DNA of 64,000 bases from Rhizobium hidalgonense (GCF_002914525.1 NZ_LODW01000044.1:107506-171505), one strand, 5' to 3'. Positions 47,525 to 57,116 are shown, numbered from the stretch's first letter. Notes: generated by a model not told the origin, from the letters alone. Numbers and translations: made by a program.

Positions 47525-47914
47525 TCAGGCGATCCTGAGACCGAGATGCTCGGCCATCGGATCGAAATCACGATCATCGTGCAGGAGTGAATGGCCCTCT
47601 TGTATGCAGAATGTGCCTATGATCAAGTCCATGGTCTTGCGCACTGTGATGCCGCGTTCCCGTAACAGACGGTAGTTGCGAGCTGCCCGAATGGCCAGGC
47701 TCTCGCCAAGCATCGGGCGAATGGTGAATTGGCGCAAGCTCGCTTCGATGGTGGCTGCATGGCGTTCGTTGCGCGCGCCCTGGAGCACTTCCAGAAGGGT
47801 AAGATCACCGACAAGAATCTCTAGCGGATCCTCGATATCCTGCAGACGTCGTCTTGCGGCGCTTTCTATCCCGCGCAGATGTGTAATCCAGACCGAGCTG
47901 TCGACGACGATCAC
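47525..47914 (-). CDS. vapC: PIN-domain toxin VapC
   Basis: VapC toxins are Mg-dependent endoribonucleases that cut tRNA or rRNA. The 129-residue protein has the PIN acidic residues: D5 in MIVVDSSVWITHL, the Glu in LTLLEVLQG, the Asp in TMDLIIGTFCI and the Asp in LLHDDRDFDPMA. The GTG start overlaps the vapB stop by four bases (GTGA), the usual coupling of toxin to antitoxin. Confidence 0.92.
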   Translation of the reverse strand: MIVVDSSVWITHLRGIESAARRRLQDIEDPLEILVGDLTLLEVLQGARNERHAATIEASLRQFTIRPMLGESLAIRAARNYRLLRERGITVRKTMDLIIGTFCIQEGHSLLHDDRDFDPMAEHLGLRIA

Positions 47915-48120
47915 TGGTTATCGTCCAGCCGATCGCGACGCATTTCGTCGAGATCGCCTTCCCAGCCGATTCCCGAGAGATTTGCGATCGCATTTTTCCG
48001 GCGGTGTCTGTCGACAAGGCTTCGCAGTGCCTGTTCGATGGTGGCTTTTTTCGTCGCCAATCCCGTGGCGGTCATCGCCGCGTCGAGCAAGGCGTCATCG
48101 ATATCTATATTCGTCCGCAT
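47911..48120 (-). CDS. vapB: VapB-family antitoxin
   Basis: The 69-residue antitoxin starts MRTNIDIDDALLDAAMTATG, a ribbon-helix-helix DNA-binding pattern of type 2 VapB, followed by KATIEQALRSLVDRHRR and a C-terminal toxin-binding part. ATG 48120 was chosen because GAGG lies five bases before it; a GTG two codons upstream also fits. The palindrome at 48130-48159 is its likely operator. Confidence 0.9.
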   Translation of the reverse strand: MRTNIDIDDALLDAAMTATGLATKKATIEQALRSLVDRHRRKNAIANLSGIGWEGDLDEMRRDRLDDNQ

Positions 48121-48129
48121 TTTCACCTC

Positions 48130-48159
48130 ATGTGTATAATCTTCTTAAAAGATACACAT
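48130..48159 (-). promoter_or_regulatory. vapBC operator palindrome
   Basis: ATGTGTAT (48130-48137) and ATACACAT (48152-48159) form a perfect 8-bp inverted repeat 14 bp apart, ending 10 bases before the vapB start. An AT-rich -10-like stretch lies within it on the minus strand. This is the expected place for autorepression by the VapBC complex. Confidence 0.65.
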
Positions 48160-48200
48160 CAGCGTCACGCGGTTCAAGATCGACGCTGACGCCATCGCCA

Positions 48201-48236
48201 CAAACAAAAATCCGGCCGCGTCGCCGCGGCCGGATT
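48201..48236 (-). terminator. intrinsic terminator of rne
   Basis: AATCCGGCCGCG (48209-48220) pairs perfectly with CGCGGCCGGATT (48225-48236). On the minus strand the stem is followed by TTTTTGTTTG. It lies 27 bases beyond the rne stop. Confidence 0.88.
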
Positions 48237-48262
48237 GATCATTTACGTCCGAAAATCAGCTT

Positions 48263-51160
48263 TCAGAAGAAGCCACGGCGCTGCCACCAGCCGGCTTTCT
48301 TCGGCTTGCCGTCTTCGCCTTCGGCGTTTTCAGCGCGGGTGGACTTCACCGTCGGCTCGGAGGAGGTGATGTTGGATTCGCGGTTGGCGCGAACCGGCTT
48401 TGCCTCTTCCTGCGCTTCTTCCTGAACGGGTGTTCCGAGATCGGCGGCGGCTACCGCCAGTTCCGGTTCAGCCACGGCCGTCGGTGCTGTCTCTGCCACC
48501 GGCTCTTCGACCGGCGCTGCTGCGGCTTTGCGACGGCCGCGGCCACGGGCCGGCTTCAGATCCTCGGTGACGACGGCCGCACCCTCGACAGCGGCGGCTG
48601 CGGCCTGGCTTTCGCCCGCCTGCTCCACAACCGTTTCGACAGTTTCGGCTTCCTGGGAAGTGCCGTCGTTCGCGATGTCGTCGCCTTCGCCCTCTTCGAC
48701 GCCCTCGTCACTGCCATTGTCTTCACCGGCTTCGCCGGCCGTCAGTTCGGAACCATCCTCGGCGCGGTTGCGGCGGCCGCCACGCTTGCCGCGACGGCGG
48801 CGCTTGCGGCGCTGCGATTCTTCGCTTTCAGCCAGTGTCTCGGGCGTGCCCTCGGCGTTTTCATCGCCTTCGCTGCCTTCGTCGTCACCGTCCTCATCCT
48901 CGTCGCCGGCTTCGCCTGCAGCCGATACCGGCTGCTCGGCATTGCCGTTGCGGCCGCGCCGACGCCGGCGGCGCTTGCGCTTGCGGTTTCCGTCACCCTC
49001 GCCTTCCGAGCGTGCCGGGACGGGTCGCTCGGCGGCGGCCGGCTTCTCCTCGAGTTCCTCGTCTTCGTCCTCATCCATCTCAATGACGATGTCGTCATCG
49101 TCATCCTCAGGAATAGCTGCGAAGTTGAAGAGCGTCTCGATCTTGACCGGGTTCTCCACGGCATCGCCCCGATCGATGGCGAAATGCTGCGCGCCGACCG
49201 AACCATCCGCATCGATGACGATAGCGACGCCGAAACGATTTTCGTAGTCGATGATCGTCTGGCGCTTGTGGTTGAGTAGGTAGAGCGCGATGTCAGGCGT
49301 GGTGCGTACGCTGATATTGTGCGTGGTATTCTTGAGCAGATATTCCTCGATACCGCGCAGGACATGCAGCGCAACGGAGGATTGCGAACGCACATGGCCA
49401 CTGCCGCCGCAATGCGAGCAGACCTGCGTGGTCGATTCGAGAACCGAGGCGCGGATGCGCTGGCGCGACATTTCGAGCAGGCCGAAATGCGAGATCCGGC
49501 CGACCTGAATGCGGGCGCGGTCGTTCTTCAGGCACTCCTTCAGCTTCTTCTCGACTGCGCGGTTGTTGCGCTTCTCTTCCATGTCGATGAAGTCGATGAC
49601 GATCAGGCCGGCAAGGTCGCGCAGGCGAAGCTGGCGGGCGACCTCGTCGGCCGCCTCGAGGTTGGTCTGCAGCGCAGTGTCCTCGATCGAGTGTTCGCGC
49701 GTTGAGCGGCCGGAGTTGACGTCGATCGAGACCAGCGCTTCCGTCTGGTTCATGATCAGGTAGCCGCCGGACTTCAGCGTGACCTGCGGCTGCAGCATGC
49801 GGTCGAGCTGCGCCTCGATGCCCGAACGCGAGAAGATCGGGTGGATGTCACGATAGGGCTGAACAACCTTGGCATGGCTCGGCATCAGCATCTTCATGAA
49901 GTCTTTCGCTTCACGATAGCCTTCTTCGCCGGAGACGATGATCTCGCCGATATCCTTGTTGTAGAGGTCGCGGATCGAGCGTTTGATCAACGAGCCTTCC
50001 TCATAGACGAGGCAGGGAGCGGTGGACGCCAGCGTCAGCGTACGCACGTTTTCCCAGAGGCGCATCAGATATTCGAAGTCACGCTTGACCTCGACCTTGG
50101 TGCGGTTGGCGCCGGCGGTGCGAAGGATGACGCCCATGCCCTGCGGCACCTCGAGCATGCGCGCGATTTCCTTCAGGCGCTTGCGGTCGGCAGGGTTGGT
50201 GATCTTGCGGGAAATTCCGCCGCCGCGCGCCGTGTTCGGCATTAGCACGGAATAGCGGCCGGCAAGCGACAGGTAGGTGGTAAGGGCCGCGCCCTTGTTG
50301 CCGCGCTCTTCCTTGGCAACCTGCACGAGCAGGATCTGACGGCGCTTGATGACTTCCTGGATGCGGTATTGCTTGCGCGGCTTGCGCTGCACCCGGTCCG
50401 GCACTTCTTCCATCGCGTCTTCGGCGCCGACGGATTCGATGACTTCCTCTTCGCCGTGATCGTCATCGTCGTCGTCATCATCGTGGCGACGCTTGCTGGT
50501 ATCGACGTCCTCGGAAATCTCGTCGGTTTCCACCATGGCGGCCATTGCGCTGCCGGTCGAGCCATCATCCTCGTTGTCGACGTTCGCAGCGCCTTCGGCT
50601 TCGACGTCTGTGGGAACGGCGTCCTCGGTCGCGGTCGTCTCGGCAACCGGCTCGGCTGCCTTCTTGCGGCTGCGGCGCGGCCTTGACTTCTTGGCCGGCG
50701 CTTCCTCGGTGGCCTCGGGCGCTGCCGCGGCCTCAACCGCCGCCGGCTCTTCAGTTGCGGCAGAAATTTCCGGCGCCTCTACCGGCACGATGCCGACATC
50801 CGGCTGATCCTGCTTGGACAGATCGACCATCGGCGCGGTTTCGACATGCTCGACGTCTTCGTCGCGGCGATGCTCCTCGGCTTCGGCCCGAAGCAGCGCC
50901 TGACGGTCGGCGAGCGGTATCTGATAATAGTCGGGATGGATTTCGGCGAAGGCCAGGAAGCCGTGCCGGTTGCCGCCGTAATCGACGAAGGCGGCTTGCA
51001 GCGAGGGCTCGACCCTCGTTACCTTTGCCAGATAGATGTTGCCGCGGATCTGCTTCTTGTGCTGGGACTCGAAGTCAAATTCTTCTATGCGGTTCCCGCG
51101 AACGACAACGACGCGCGTCTCTTCCTCGTGAGACGCATCGATAAGCATTTTGTCTGCCAT
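48263..51160 (-). CDS. rne: ribonuclease E
   Basis: RNase E is the single-strand-specific endonuclease that scaffolds the RNA degradosome. The catalytic half has an S1 domain that starts at GNIYLAKVTRVEPSLQAAFV and resumes at about residue 265 (IQEVIKRRQILLVQVAKEER). Between these lies an insertion of about 170 residues, very acidic, with a run of eight Asp. DNase I-like and zinc-link regions follow: ALVSIDVNSGRSTRE, GLIVIDFIDMEEKRN and CSHCGGSGHVRS. The C-terminal third is disordered, with alternating basic ([11 protein letters not shown]) and acidic clusters that bind RNA and partners. The ATG at 51160 has AGGAG upstream. Confidence 0.95.
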   Translation of the reverse strand: MADKMLIDASHEEETRVVVVRGNRIEEFDFESQHKKQIRGNIYLAKVTRVEPSLQAAFVDYGGNRHGFLAFAEIHPDYYQIPLADRQALLRAEAEEHRRDEDVEHVETAPMVDLSKQDQPDVGIVPVEAPEISAATEEPAAVEAAAAPEATEEAPAKKSRPRRSRKKAAEPVAETTATEDAVPTDVEAEGAANVDNEDDGSTGSAMAAMVETDEISEDVDTSKRRHDDDDDDDDHGEEEVIESVGAEDAMEEVPDRVQRKPRKQYRIQEVIKRRQILLVQVAKEERGNKGAALTTYLSLAGRYSVLMPNTARGGGISRKITNPADRKRLKEIARMLEVPQGMGVILRTAGANRTKVEVKRDFEYLMRLWENVRTLTLASTAPCLVYEEGSLIKRSIRDLYNKDIGEIIVSGEEGYREAKDFMKMLMPSHAKVVQPYRDIHPIFSRSGIEAQLDRMLQPQVTLKSGGYLIMNQTEALVSIDVNSGRSTREHSIEDTALQTNLEAADEVARQLRLRDLAGLIVIDFIDMEEKRNNRAVEKKLKECLKNDRARIQVGRISHFGLLEMSRQRIRASVLESTTQVCSHCGGSGHVRSQSSVALHVLRGIEEYLLKNTTHNISVRTTPDIALYLLNHKRQTIIDYENRFGVAIVIDADGSVGAQHFAIDRGDAVENPVKIETLFNFAAIPEDDDDDIVIEMDEDEDEELEEKPAAAERPVPARSEGEGDGNRKRKRRRRRRGRNGNAEQPVSAAGEAGDEDEDGDDEGSEGDENAEGTPETLAESEESQRRKRRRRGKRGGRRNRAEDGSELTAGEAGEDNGSDEGVEEGEGDDIANDGTSQEAETVETVVEQAGESQAAAAAVEGAAVVTEDLKPARGRGRRKAAAAPVEEPVAETAPTAVAEPELAVAAADLGTPVQEEAQEEAKPVRANRESNITSSEPTVKSTRAENAEGEDGKPKKAGWWQRRGFF

Positions 51161-51783
51161 GTAAGCTGAGCTCCTCGGCGTGGCCGCGAGAGCGCATTCC
51201 CGACTGCTGTTGAAACAGAAAGAATGCGGTCCGTCGTGGCCGCGCCGGATAATGAAAGTCGCGCCTGATGCGAGGGGGAGGGCAGCAGCCAGACCGCAGC
51301 CGGAACCATTTCGGTCCGGGGCCTGTACACTTCAGATAAAACCTGCTGCGAAACCATCAACAACCAAGCGTGATCGACAAATACGAAGACCCGTTCGGGT
51401 CCGATGAGTTTGCTCCCTGAGAGCGTGGTGGCTGATCCACCAATGAATTCCGACAATGAGCCGGAAAATCAGGATCCAGTTCAAAGGATGAAGCGCATGA
51501 GACGGCGGACGATGACCGGTGTGGCGCCAGGTCCTGATCTGGCTGGCAGCCTTTGCGGCGACTCTATCCCGTCAACACTTTATCCTAAAATTCGTTGTAT
51601 GTTTTCCGTGTCACAATAGCAAGGGAAAAGCCAAATGTGCCATAATATTGATGGATTTCGTGACGCATAGAAGCTGGGATAAAGCGATTGCGATTCGGCA
51701 GGCCGCAACGGGTATTTCGTCCAAGCGACGTTCGACGCGGCCGCGTCGGCTCCATCGCAATACAGATAGGGTGTGGCGGTTTA
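51161..51783. other. divergent region between rne and amiC; rne leader
   Basis: About 620 bp separate the two genes. On the minus side, a promoter-like TTGCTA...TACAAC (17-bp spacer) at about 51584-51612 would give rne a leader of over 400 nt; a long leader is usual for rne, where it serves feedback control in other bacteria. On the plus side, a 46-codon frame (MDFVTHRSWDKA...) ends in the amiC start region, without a strong ribosome site. No other gene is supported. Confidence 0.45.
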
Positions 51784-53040
51784 TTGTTTAAGAGGGCTCG
51801 GATCGCGGCGAAGTCCGCAGAGTGGCGATCGACATTCGCGAGGCGGGTTCTGATAGTGCTTCTGGCCGTCAGCCTATTGCCGGCCGTTGCCGGCTCCGTC
51901 GAGGCCAAAGATCCGCTGCTTGCCTATGGCGCGCGTATCGTCGGCGACGATGCAAGGAGCCGCATCGTCATAGATTTCGATCGCGAACCCCGCTTCTCCG
52001 TCCACTATATCGCCAATCCGGAACGCATCGTCATCGACCTGCCGGCGACCGCCTTCGGTTTTCCGGCCAAGGATCTCGCCGCCCGCGGCCTGTTCAAGGA
52101 TATCCGTTACGGCAAGATGGACGAGGAAAGCGCCCGCATCGTCCTGACGACCGCAGGGCCGGTGAAGCTGGCGCTCGCCAAGGTGCAGGCCGACGAGTCC
52201 GGCAAGGGGCATCGTCTGGTGCTTGATGCCGAGATGATCGACAAGCAGGCCTTTGCCGAACTGGTCAAGACGCAATCCTGGAGTGACCAGAGTGAGGCGG
52301 CCCAAACGACGAGCGCCATTCCGGCTCCTGAGAAAACCGCCCCCGGCGATTTCGTCATCGCCGTCGACGCCGGCCATGGCGGCATCGATACCGGCGCGAT
52401 CGGGGTCGACACCAAGACCGAGGAAAAGCAGGTGACGCTTGCCTTCGCCAAGGCCCTGACCGAGCGGCTGAACAAGGAGCCGGGCATTAAGGCTTTCCTG
52501 ACGCGCGAAGATGACGAGTTCCTGTCGCTTTCGCAGCGGGTGCTGATCGCCCGCCAGAACCACGCAGGCCTGTTCATTTCGCTGCATGCCGACACATTGA
52601 AGCAGAAGGATATCCGCGGCGCCACCGTCTACACGATCTCCGACAAGGCATCCGACAAGCTCGCCGCCGATCTGGCCGAACGTGAAAACCTCTCCGACCA
52701 GATTGCCGGCAAGGAGACGGTCGCCGAGCCGCCCGAGGTCGCCGATATCCTGCTCGATCTGACCCGGCGCGAGACCCAGGCCTTCTCGATCTCGCTGGCC
52801 GAGAGCGTGCTGAATTCCTTCAAGGATCAGGTCGGCACCATCAACAATCCACACCGTCATGCCGGTTTCCGCGTGCTGCAGGCCCCTGACGTGCCGTCGA
52901 TCCTTCTCGAGCTCGGCTTTCTCTCGAATGCCGAGGACGAGAAATTGCTGCTCGACGAGACCTGGCGCGGCAAGATCGTCGGTCTTTTGACCGAGGCGGT
53001 GAAGCGCTACCGCGCCGCCGTCATCGCCAATGGCGGCTAG
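51784..53040 (+). CDS. amiC: N-acetylmuramoyl-L-alanine amidase (AmiC-type)
   Basis: This is a periplasmic amidase that splits septal peptidoglycan during daughter-cell separation. After a signal segment (RRVLIVLLAVSLLPAVAGSV) comes an AMIN domain, about 110 residues (RIVIDFDREPRFSVHYIANP). The Amidase_3 catalytic domain has the zinc ligands in VIAVDAGHGGIDTGAIG, a conserved Glu and FISLHADTLKQ, and a catalytic Glu in SILLELGFLSN. The start is uncertain: TTG at 51784 is preferred, but the frame is open to a TTG at 51688 and no ATG is available. mrcA follows 361 bp later. Confidence 0.9.
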   Translation: MFKRARIAAKSAEWRSTFARRVLIVLLAVSLLPAVAGSVEAKDPLLAYGARIVGDDARSRIVIDFDREPRFSVHYIANPERIVIDLPATAFGFPAKDLAARGLFKDIRYGKMDEESARIVLTTAGPVKLALAKVQADESGKGHRLVLDAEMIDKQAFAELVKTQSWSDQSEAAQTTSAIPAPEKTAPGDFVIAVDAGHGGIDTGAIGVDTKTEEKQVTLAFAKALTERLNKEPGIKAFLTREDDEFLSLSQRVLIARQNHAGLFISLHADTLKQKDIRGATVYTISDKASDKLAADLAERENLSDQIAGKETVAEPPEVADILLDLTRRETQAFSISLAESVLNSFKDQVGTINNPHRHAGFRVLQAPDVPSILLELGFLSNAEDEKLLLDETWRGKIVGLLTEAVKRYRAAVIANGG

Positions 53041-53401
53041 TGCCTGCGCCCCTAAATCCATCGTGGTTGAGGTTGGCAGAATCCATGAAAACAAAGACTT
53101 AACGTGCGTTGCGTGACTCAAATTCTGAGCAGGATTCCTCGGATTGGCGGCGGGGACGGGCGTTGCTTGGATGTGACAGTGCTGATGAAACGCGCCCGCA
53201 GCGGTGAATGCGGCGGGCAGAGCCCTATTTTCCTCACAATCGCGCCGTTACTCCGGCTTATGTTTCGTAAGCCTTGAGCGCGGAATCGGCTTGTGGCGGT
53301 AACGCTCATGGAGTAAGCCGCGCAACGTGCAAATTGCCTTGATCCGTGCAATCGTGGCGTTCTGCGCCGATTGAAGATCGAAGAGACCGGTAGCTGAAAA
53401 T
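53041..53401 (+). other. 361-bp intergenic region before mrcA
   Basis: No protein gene is seen. It holds a hairpin GGCTTA-TGTTTCG-TAAGCC at 53261-53279, and direct AT-poor sequence otherwise. The mrcA promoter should lie here; no -35/-10 pair stands out. Confidence 0.4.
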
Positions 53402-55861
53402 ATGGTTAGACTTTTTGGATATTTCTTCGGAATGGCCTGCGTCCTGTTTCTGGTCGCGGCGGCGGGGGTTGCCATCTACCTCGCCAACGTCGCGAAGGAT
53501 CTCCCGGACTATGCCGTTCTGAACAGCTATGCGCCGCCGGTGACCACCCGTGTCCACGCCGGCAACGGCGCTCTAATGGCCGAATACGCCAAGGAAAAGC
53601 GCCTCTTCCTGCCGATCCAGGCCGTCCCCGACCGCGTCAAGGCGGCCTTCCTGTCGGCCGAAGATAAGAATTTCTACAATCATCCGGGCGTCGATCTCAC
53701 CGGTCTCGGCCGCGCCATCCTCGTCAACCTGCAGAATTTCGGTTCCGGCCGCCGCCCCGTCGGCGCTTCCACGATCACCCAGCAGGTGGCCAAAAACTTC
53801 CTTTTGAGCTCTGACCAGACGATCGACCGCAAGATCAAGGAAGCGATCCTGTCCTTCCGGATCGAGCAGGCCTACAGCAAGGACAAGATCCTCGAACTCT
53901 ACCTGAACGAGATCTTCTTCGGCATGAATTCCTACGGCATCGCCGGCGCCGCGCTTACCTATTTCAACAAATCGGTCACCGAATTGACCGTCGCCGAGGC
54001 CGCCTATCTCGCCTCGCTGCCGAAGGGGCCTGCCAACTACCATCCTTTCCGCCATCCCGAGGCAGCCCTCGAGCGCCGCAACTGGGTGATCGACCGCATG
54101 GTCGAGAACGGCTATGTCAGCCAGAGCGACGGCGAGGACGCCAAGAAGCAGCCGCTCGGCGTCACCGCCCGCTCGACCGGCCCGTCGCTCTTTGCTTCGG
54201 ATTATTTCGCCGAAGCCGTGCGCCGCCAGCTGATCGACCAATATGGTGAAAAGGTTCTCTATGAGGGCGGCCTTTCGGTGCGCACCTCGCTCGATCCGCA
54301 GATGCAGCTCGCTGCCCGCAAAGCGCTGCAGGACGGTCTGGTGACCTATGACGAGCGCCGCGGTTTCCATGGGCCCATCAAGCAGATCGATGCAAGCGGT
54401 GACTGGGGCAAGGCGCTTGCCGATATTCCCACCCTCTCCGACGTGCCGGAATGGCGGCTTGCCGTCGTGCTTGCGGTCTCCGACAGCAATGTCGATATCG
54501 GCCTGCAGCCGCCCAAGGATGGCAGCGGCAAGGTTTCAGCCGACCGTCAACGCGGCACCATCGACGCCAAGAACATGCAATGGGCCTTCCGGTCGTCCGA
54601 CGGCGCCCGCAAGACGACGAAATCGCCGGTCGGCGCAGTCGCCCCCGGTGACGTCGTCTATGTCGCAAAGCTCGGCGACGATGCGTCGACCTCTTATCGG
54701 CTGCAGCAACCGCCGAAGGTGCAGGGTGGTCTGGTCGCCATGGACCCGAAGACCGGCCGCGTGCTCGCCATGGTCGGCGGCTTTTCCTATTCGCAGTCGG
54801 AATTCAACCGCGCCACCCAGGCGATGCGCCAGCCGGGCTCCTCGTTCAAGCCCTTCGTCTACGCCGCGGCGATGGACAATGGCTACACGCCGGCTTCCGT
54901 CATCATGGATGCGCCGATCGAGATCGTCTCCGGCGGCCAGGTCTGGAAGCCGGAAAACTACGGCGGCGAAGTCGGCGGCCCGTCGACGCTGCGCTCGGGC
55001 ATCGAGCATTCGCGCAATCTGATGACGGTGCGCCTCGCCAACGATCTCGGCATGAACATCGTCGCCGAATATGCCGAGCGCTTCGGCATCTACGATCACA
55101 TGCTGCCGGTTCTCTCCATGTCGCTCGGCGCCGGCGATACCACGGTGCTGCGCATGGTCTCGGCCTATTCGGTCATCGCCAATGGCGGCAAGCAGATCAA
55201 GCCGACTTTGATCGACCGCATCCAGGACCGCTACGGCAAGACGATCTTCAAGCACGAGGAGCGTCTCTGTGAAGGCTGCAATGCCGGCGACTGGCAGAAC
55301 CAGGAAGAACCCAACGTCGTCGACAACCGTGAAACCGTTCTCGACCCGATGACCGCCTATCAGATCACCTCGATGATGCAGGGCGTCATCCAGCGCGGCA
55401 CCGCAGCCGGCAAAATCGATCTCGGCGGCCGCGACGTCGCCGGCAAGACCGGCACTACCAACGACGAGAAGGACGCTTGGTTCGTCGGCTTCACCCCGGA
55501 TCTGGTCGCCGGCCTCTATATGGGCTTCGATACGCCGGCCCCGCTCGGCCGCGGCGGCACCGGCGGCGGTCTCTCCGCCCCAATCTTCAACGAATTCATG
55601 CAGGCTGCGGTCAAGGATTCGCCGGAATCGAAATTCGTCATCCCGCCGGGCATGAACCTGATTTCGATCGACCGCAAGACCGGCATGGCCGCCGTCGACG
55701 GCGATCCGAACACCATCATCGAGGCCTTCAAGCCCGGCACCGGCCCGGCCGACAGTTTCTCCGTCATCGGCATGGACAGCACAATGGCGCCGGAAGAGAT
55801 CCTGAAGACTTCGCCGCAGGCAAACCAGGCCGTCCAGACCGGCACGCCCGGCCTGTTCTGA
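53402..55861 (+). CDS. mrcA: penicillin-binding protein 1A (class A, bifunctional)
   Basis: This enzyme polymerises glycan strands and cross-links peptides. The 819-residue protein has an N-terminal membrane anchor, then the GT51 glycosyltransferase domain (SAEDKNFYNHPGVDLTGLGR; GASTITQQVAKNFLLSSD). The transpeptidase domain has SxxK as SSFKPFVYAAAMD, SxN as HSRNLMTV and KTG as GKTGTTNDEKDAWFVG. An OB-like insert lies between the two domains. Order amiC-mrcA-prfB is common in Rhizobiales. Confidence 0.97.
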   Translation: MVRLFGYFFGMACVLFLVAAAGVAIYLANVAKDLPDYAVLNSYAPPVTTRVHAGNGALMAEYAKEKRLFLPIQAVPDRVKAAFLSAEDKNFYNHPGVDLTGLGRAILVNLQNFGSGRRPVGASTITQQVAKNFLLSSDQTIDRKIKEAILSFRIEQAYSKDKILELYLNEIFFGMNSYGIAGAALTYFNKSVTELTVAEAAYLASLPKGPANYHPFRHPEAALERRNWVIDRMVENGYVSQSDGEDAKKQPLGVTARSTGPSLFASDYFAEAVRRQLIDQYGEKVLYEGGLSVRTSLDPQMQLAARKALQDGLVTYDERRGFHGPIKQIDASGDWGKALADIPTLSDVPEWRLAVVLAVSDSNVDIGLQPPKDGSGKVSADRQRGTIDAKNMQWAFRSSDGARKTTKSPVGAVAPGDVVYVAKLGDDASTSYRLQQPPKVQGGLVAMDPKTGRVLAMVGGFSYSQSEFNRATQAMRQPGSSFKPFVYAAAMDNGYTPASVIMDAPIEIVSGGQVWKPENYGGEVGGPSTLRSGIEHSRNLMTVRLANDLGMNIVAEYAERFGIYDHMLPVLSMSLGAGDTTVLRMVSAYSVIANGGKQIKPTLIDRIQDRYGKTIFKHEERLCEGCNAGDWQNQEEPNVVDNRETVLDPMTAYQITSMMQGVIQRGTAAGKIDLGGRDVAGKTGTTNDEKDAWFVGFTPDLVAGLYMGFDTPAPLGRGGTGGGLSAPIFNEFMQAAVKDSPESKFVIPPGMNLISIDRKTGMAAVDGDPNTIIEAFKPGTGPADSFSVIGMDSTMAPEEILKTSPQANQAVQTGTPGLF

Positions 55862-55879
55862 CCGCCGCCTGATTTTTGA

Positions 55880-55913
55880 ACGCCCGCGCGGCCTTTACAT
55901 CCGCGGCGGGCGT
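55880..55913 (+). terminator. hairpin after mrcA
   Basis: ACGCCCGC-GCGG pairs with CCGC-(G)-GCGGGCGT, one bulged base, 19 bases after the stop. The following CTCTATG is only weakly T-rich, so termination may be partial. Confidence 0.5.
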
Positions 55914-55959
55914 CTCTATGTCCACCAGCACCGGAAGAACCAGACAGAGAAGCAGGAAT

Positions 55960-57091
55960 ATGCGAGCCGAAATCGAAAACGTTGTCGATGAAACCAAGCA
56001 GGCTATCACCCTGCTGAGGAGGCATCTTTGACTGGGACCAGGCGATAAGACGGCTGGACTGGTTGAACAACAAGGCAGAGGATCCGAACCTCTGGAACGA
56101 CGCTACCGAAGCGCAGAAGCTGATGCGCGAGCGTCAGCAGCTCGATGACGGCATCAGTGGCGTCAAGCAGCTGGAACAGCAGCTGAATGACAATATCGAG
56201 CTGATCGAACTCGGCGAGGAAGAGGGCGATGAAGGCGTCGTCAAGGAAGCCGAGGACACGCTGAAGGCCTTAAAAGCCGAGGCTGCGCGCCGCCAGGTGG
56301 AGGCGATGCTCTCCGGCGAGGCCGACGGCAACGACACCTATCTCGAAGTCCATTCCGGCGCCGGTGGCACTGAAAGCCAGGACTGGGCGAACATGCTGCT
56401 GCGCATGTACACTCGCTGGGCCGAACGCCAGCGTTTTAAGGTCGAGCTTCTCGAAGTTCATGACGGCGAAGAGGCGGGCATCAAATCCGCAACCCTGCTC
56501 GTCAAGGGCCACAATGCCTATGGCTGGCTGAAGACGGAATCGGGCGTGCACCGGTTGGTGCGCATCTCGCCTTACGATAGCAACGCGCGTCGCCACACCT
56601 CCTTCTCGTCGATCTGGGTCTATCCCGTGGTAGACGACTCGATCCAGATCGAGATCAACGAAGGTGATTGCCGCATCGACACCTATCGTTCGTCGGGCGC
56701 CGGCGGCCAGCACGTCAACACGACAGACTCGGCCGTGCGCATCACCCATATGCCGACCGGCATCGTCGTTCAGTGCCAGCAGGAGCGTTCGCAGCACAAG
56801 AACCGCGCCAAGGCCTGGGACATGCTGCGCGCCCGCATGTACGAAGCCGAGCTGAAGAAGCGTGAGGACGCCGCCAGCGCCGAAGCCGCCTCCAAGACGG
56901 ATATCGGCTGGGGCCACCAGATCCGCTCCTACGTGCTGCAGCCCTACCAGCTGGTCAAGGACCTGCGCACCGGCGTCGCCAGCACCGCGCCGGATGACGT
57001 GCTGGACGGCGAGCTCAACGAGTTCATGGAAGCGGCCCTTGCCCACCGCATCAGCGGCGCCGCCGACGCAGTCGTCGACGATGTGGACTGA
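55960..57091 (+). CDS. prfB: peptide chain release factor 2, made by programmed +1 frameshift
   Basis: RF2 releases proteins at UGA and UAA. The coding sequence is join(55960..56028, 56030..57091), 376 residues. The first 23 codons end in CTT, then an in-frame TGA at 56029-56031; a +1 shift on CTT-TGA-C continues as [14 protein letters not shown]. The GGQ motif is intact ([16 protein letters not shown]). The tripeptide that reads stop codons is SPY here ([15 protein letters not shown]), where E. coli has SPF. The shift lets RF2 scarcity raise its own synthesis. Confidence 0.96.
56017..56032 (+). other. prfB frameshift site
   Basis: AGGAGGCATCTTTGAC contains an internal Shine-Dalgarno AGGAGG three bases before the slippery CTT, the in-frame TGA, and a C after it. 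This is the layout of the known bacterial RF2 recoding site, with AGGAGG in place of E. coli AGGGGG. Confidence 0.95.
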
Positions 57092-57116
57092 TGGACAAAA
57101 CCAGGATGGAGACGAG

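Noticed and set aside
51651..51791. 46-codon frame (MDFVTHRSWDKA...) before amiC
   Set aside because: Arg-rich composition, no clear ribosome site, and it overlaps the proposed amiC start; could be a leader peptide but evidence is too thin.
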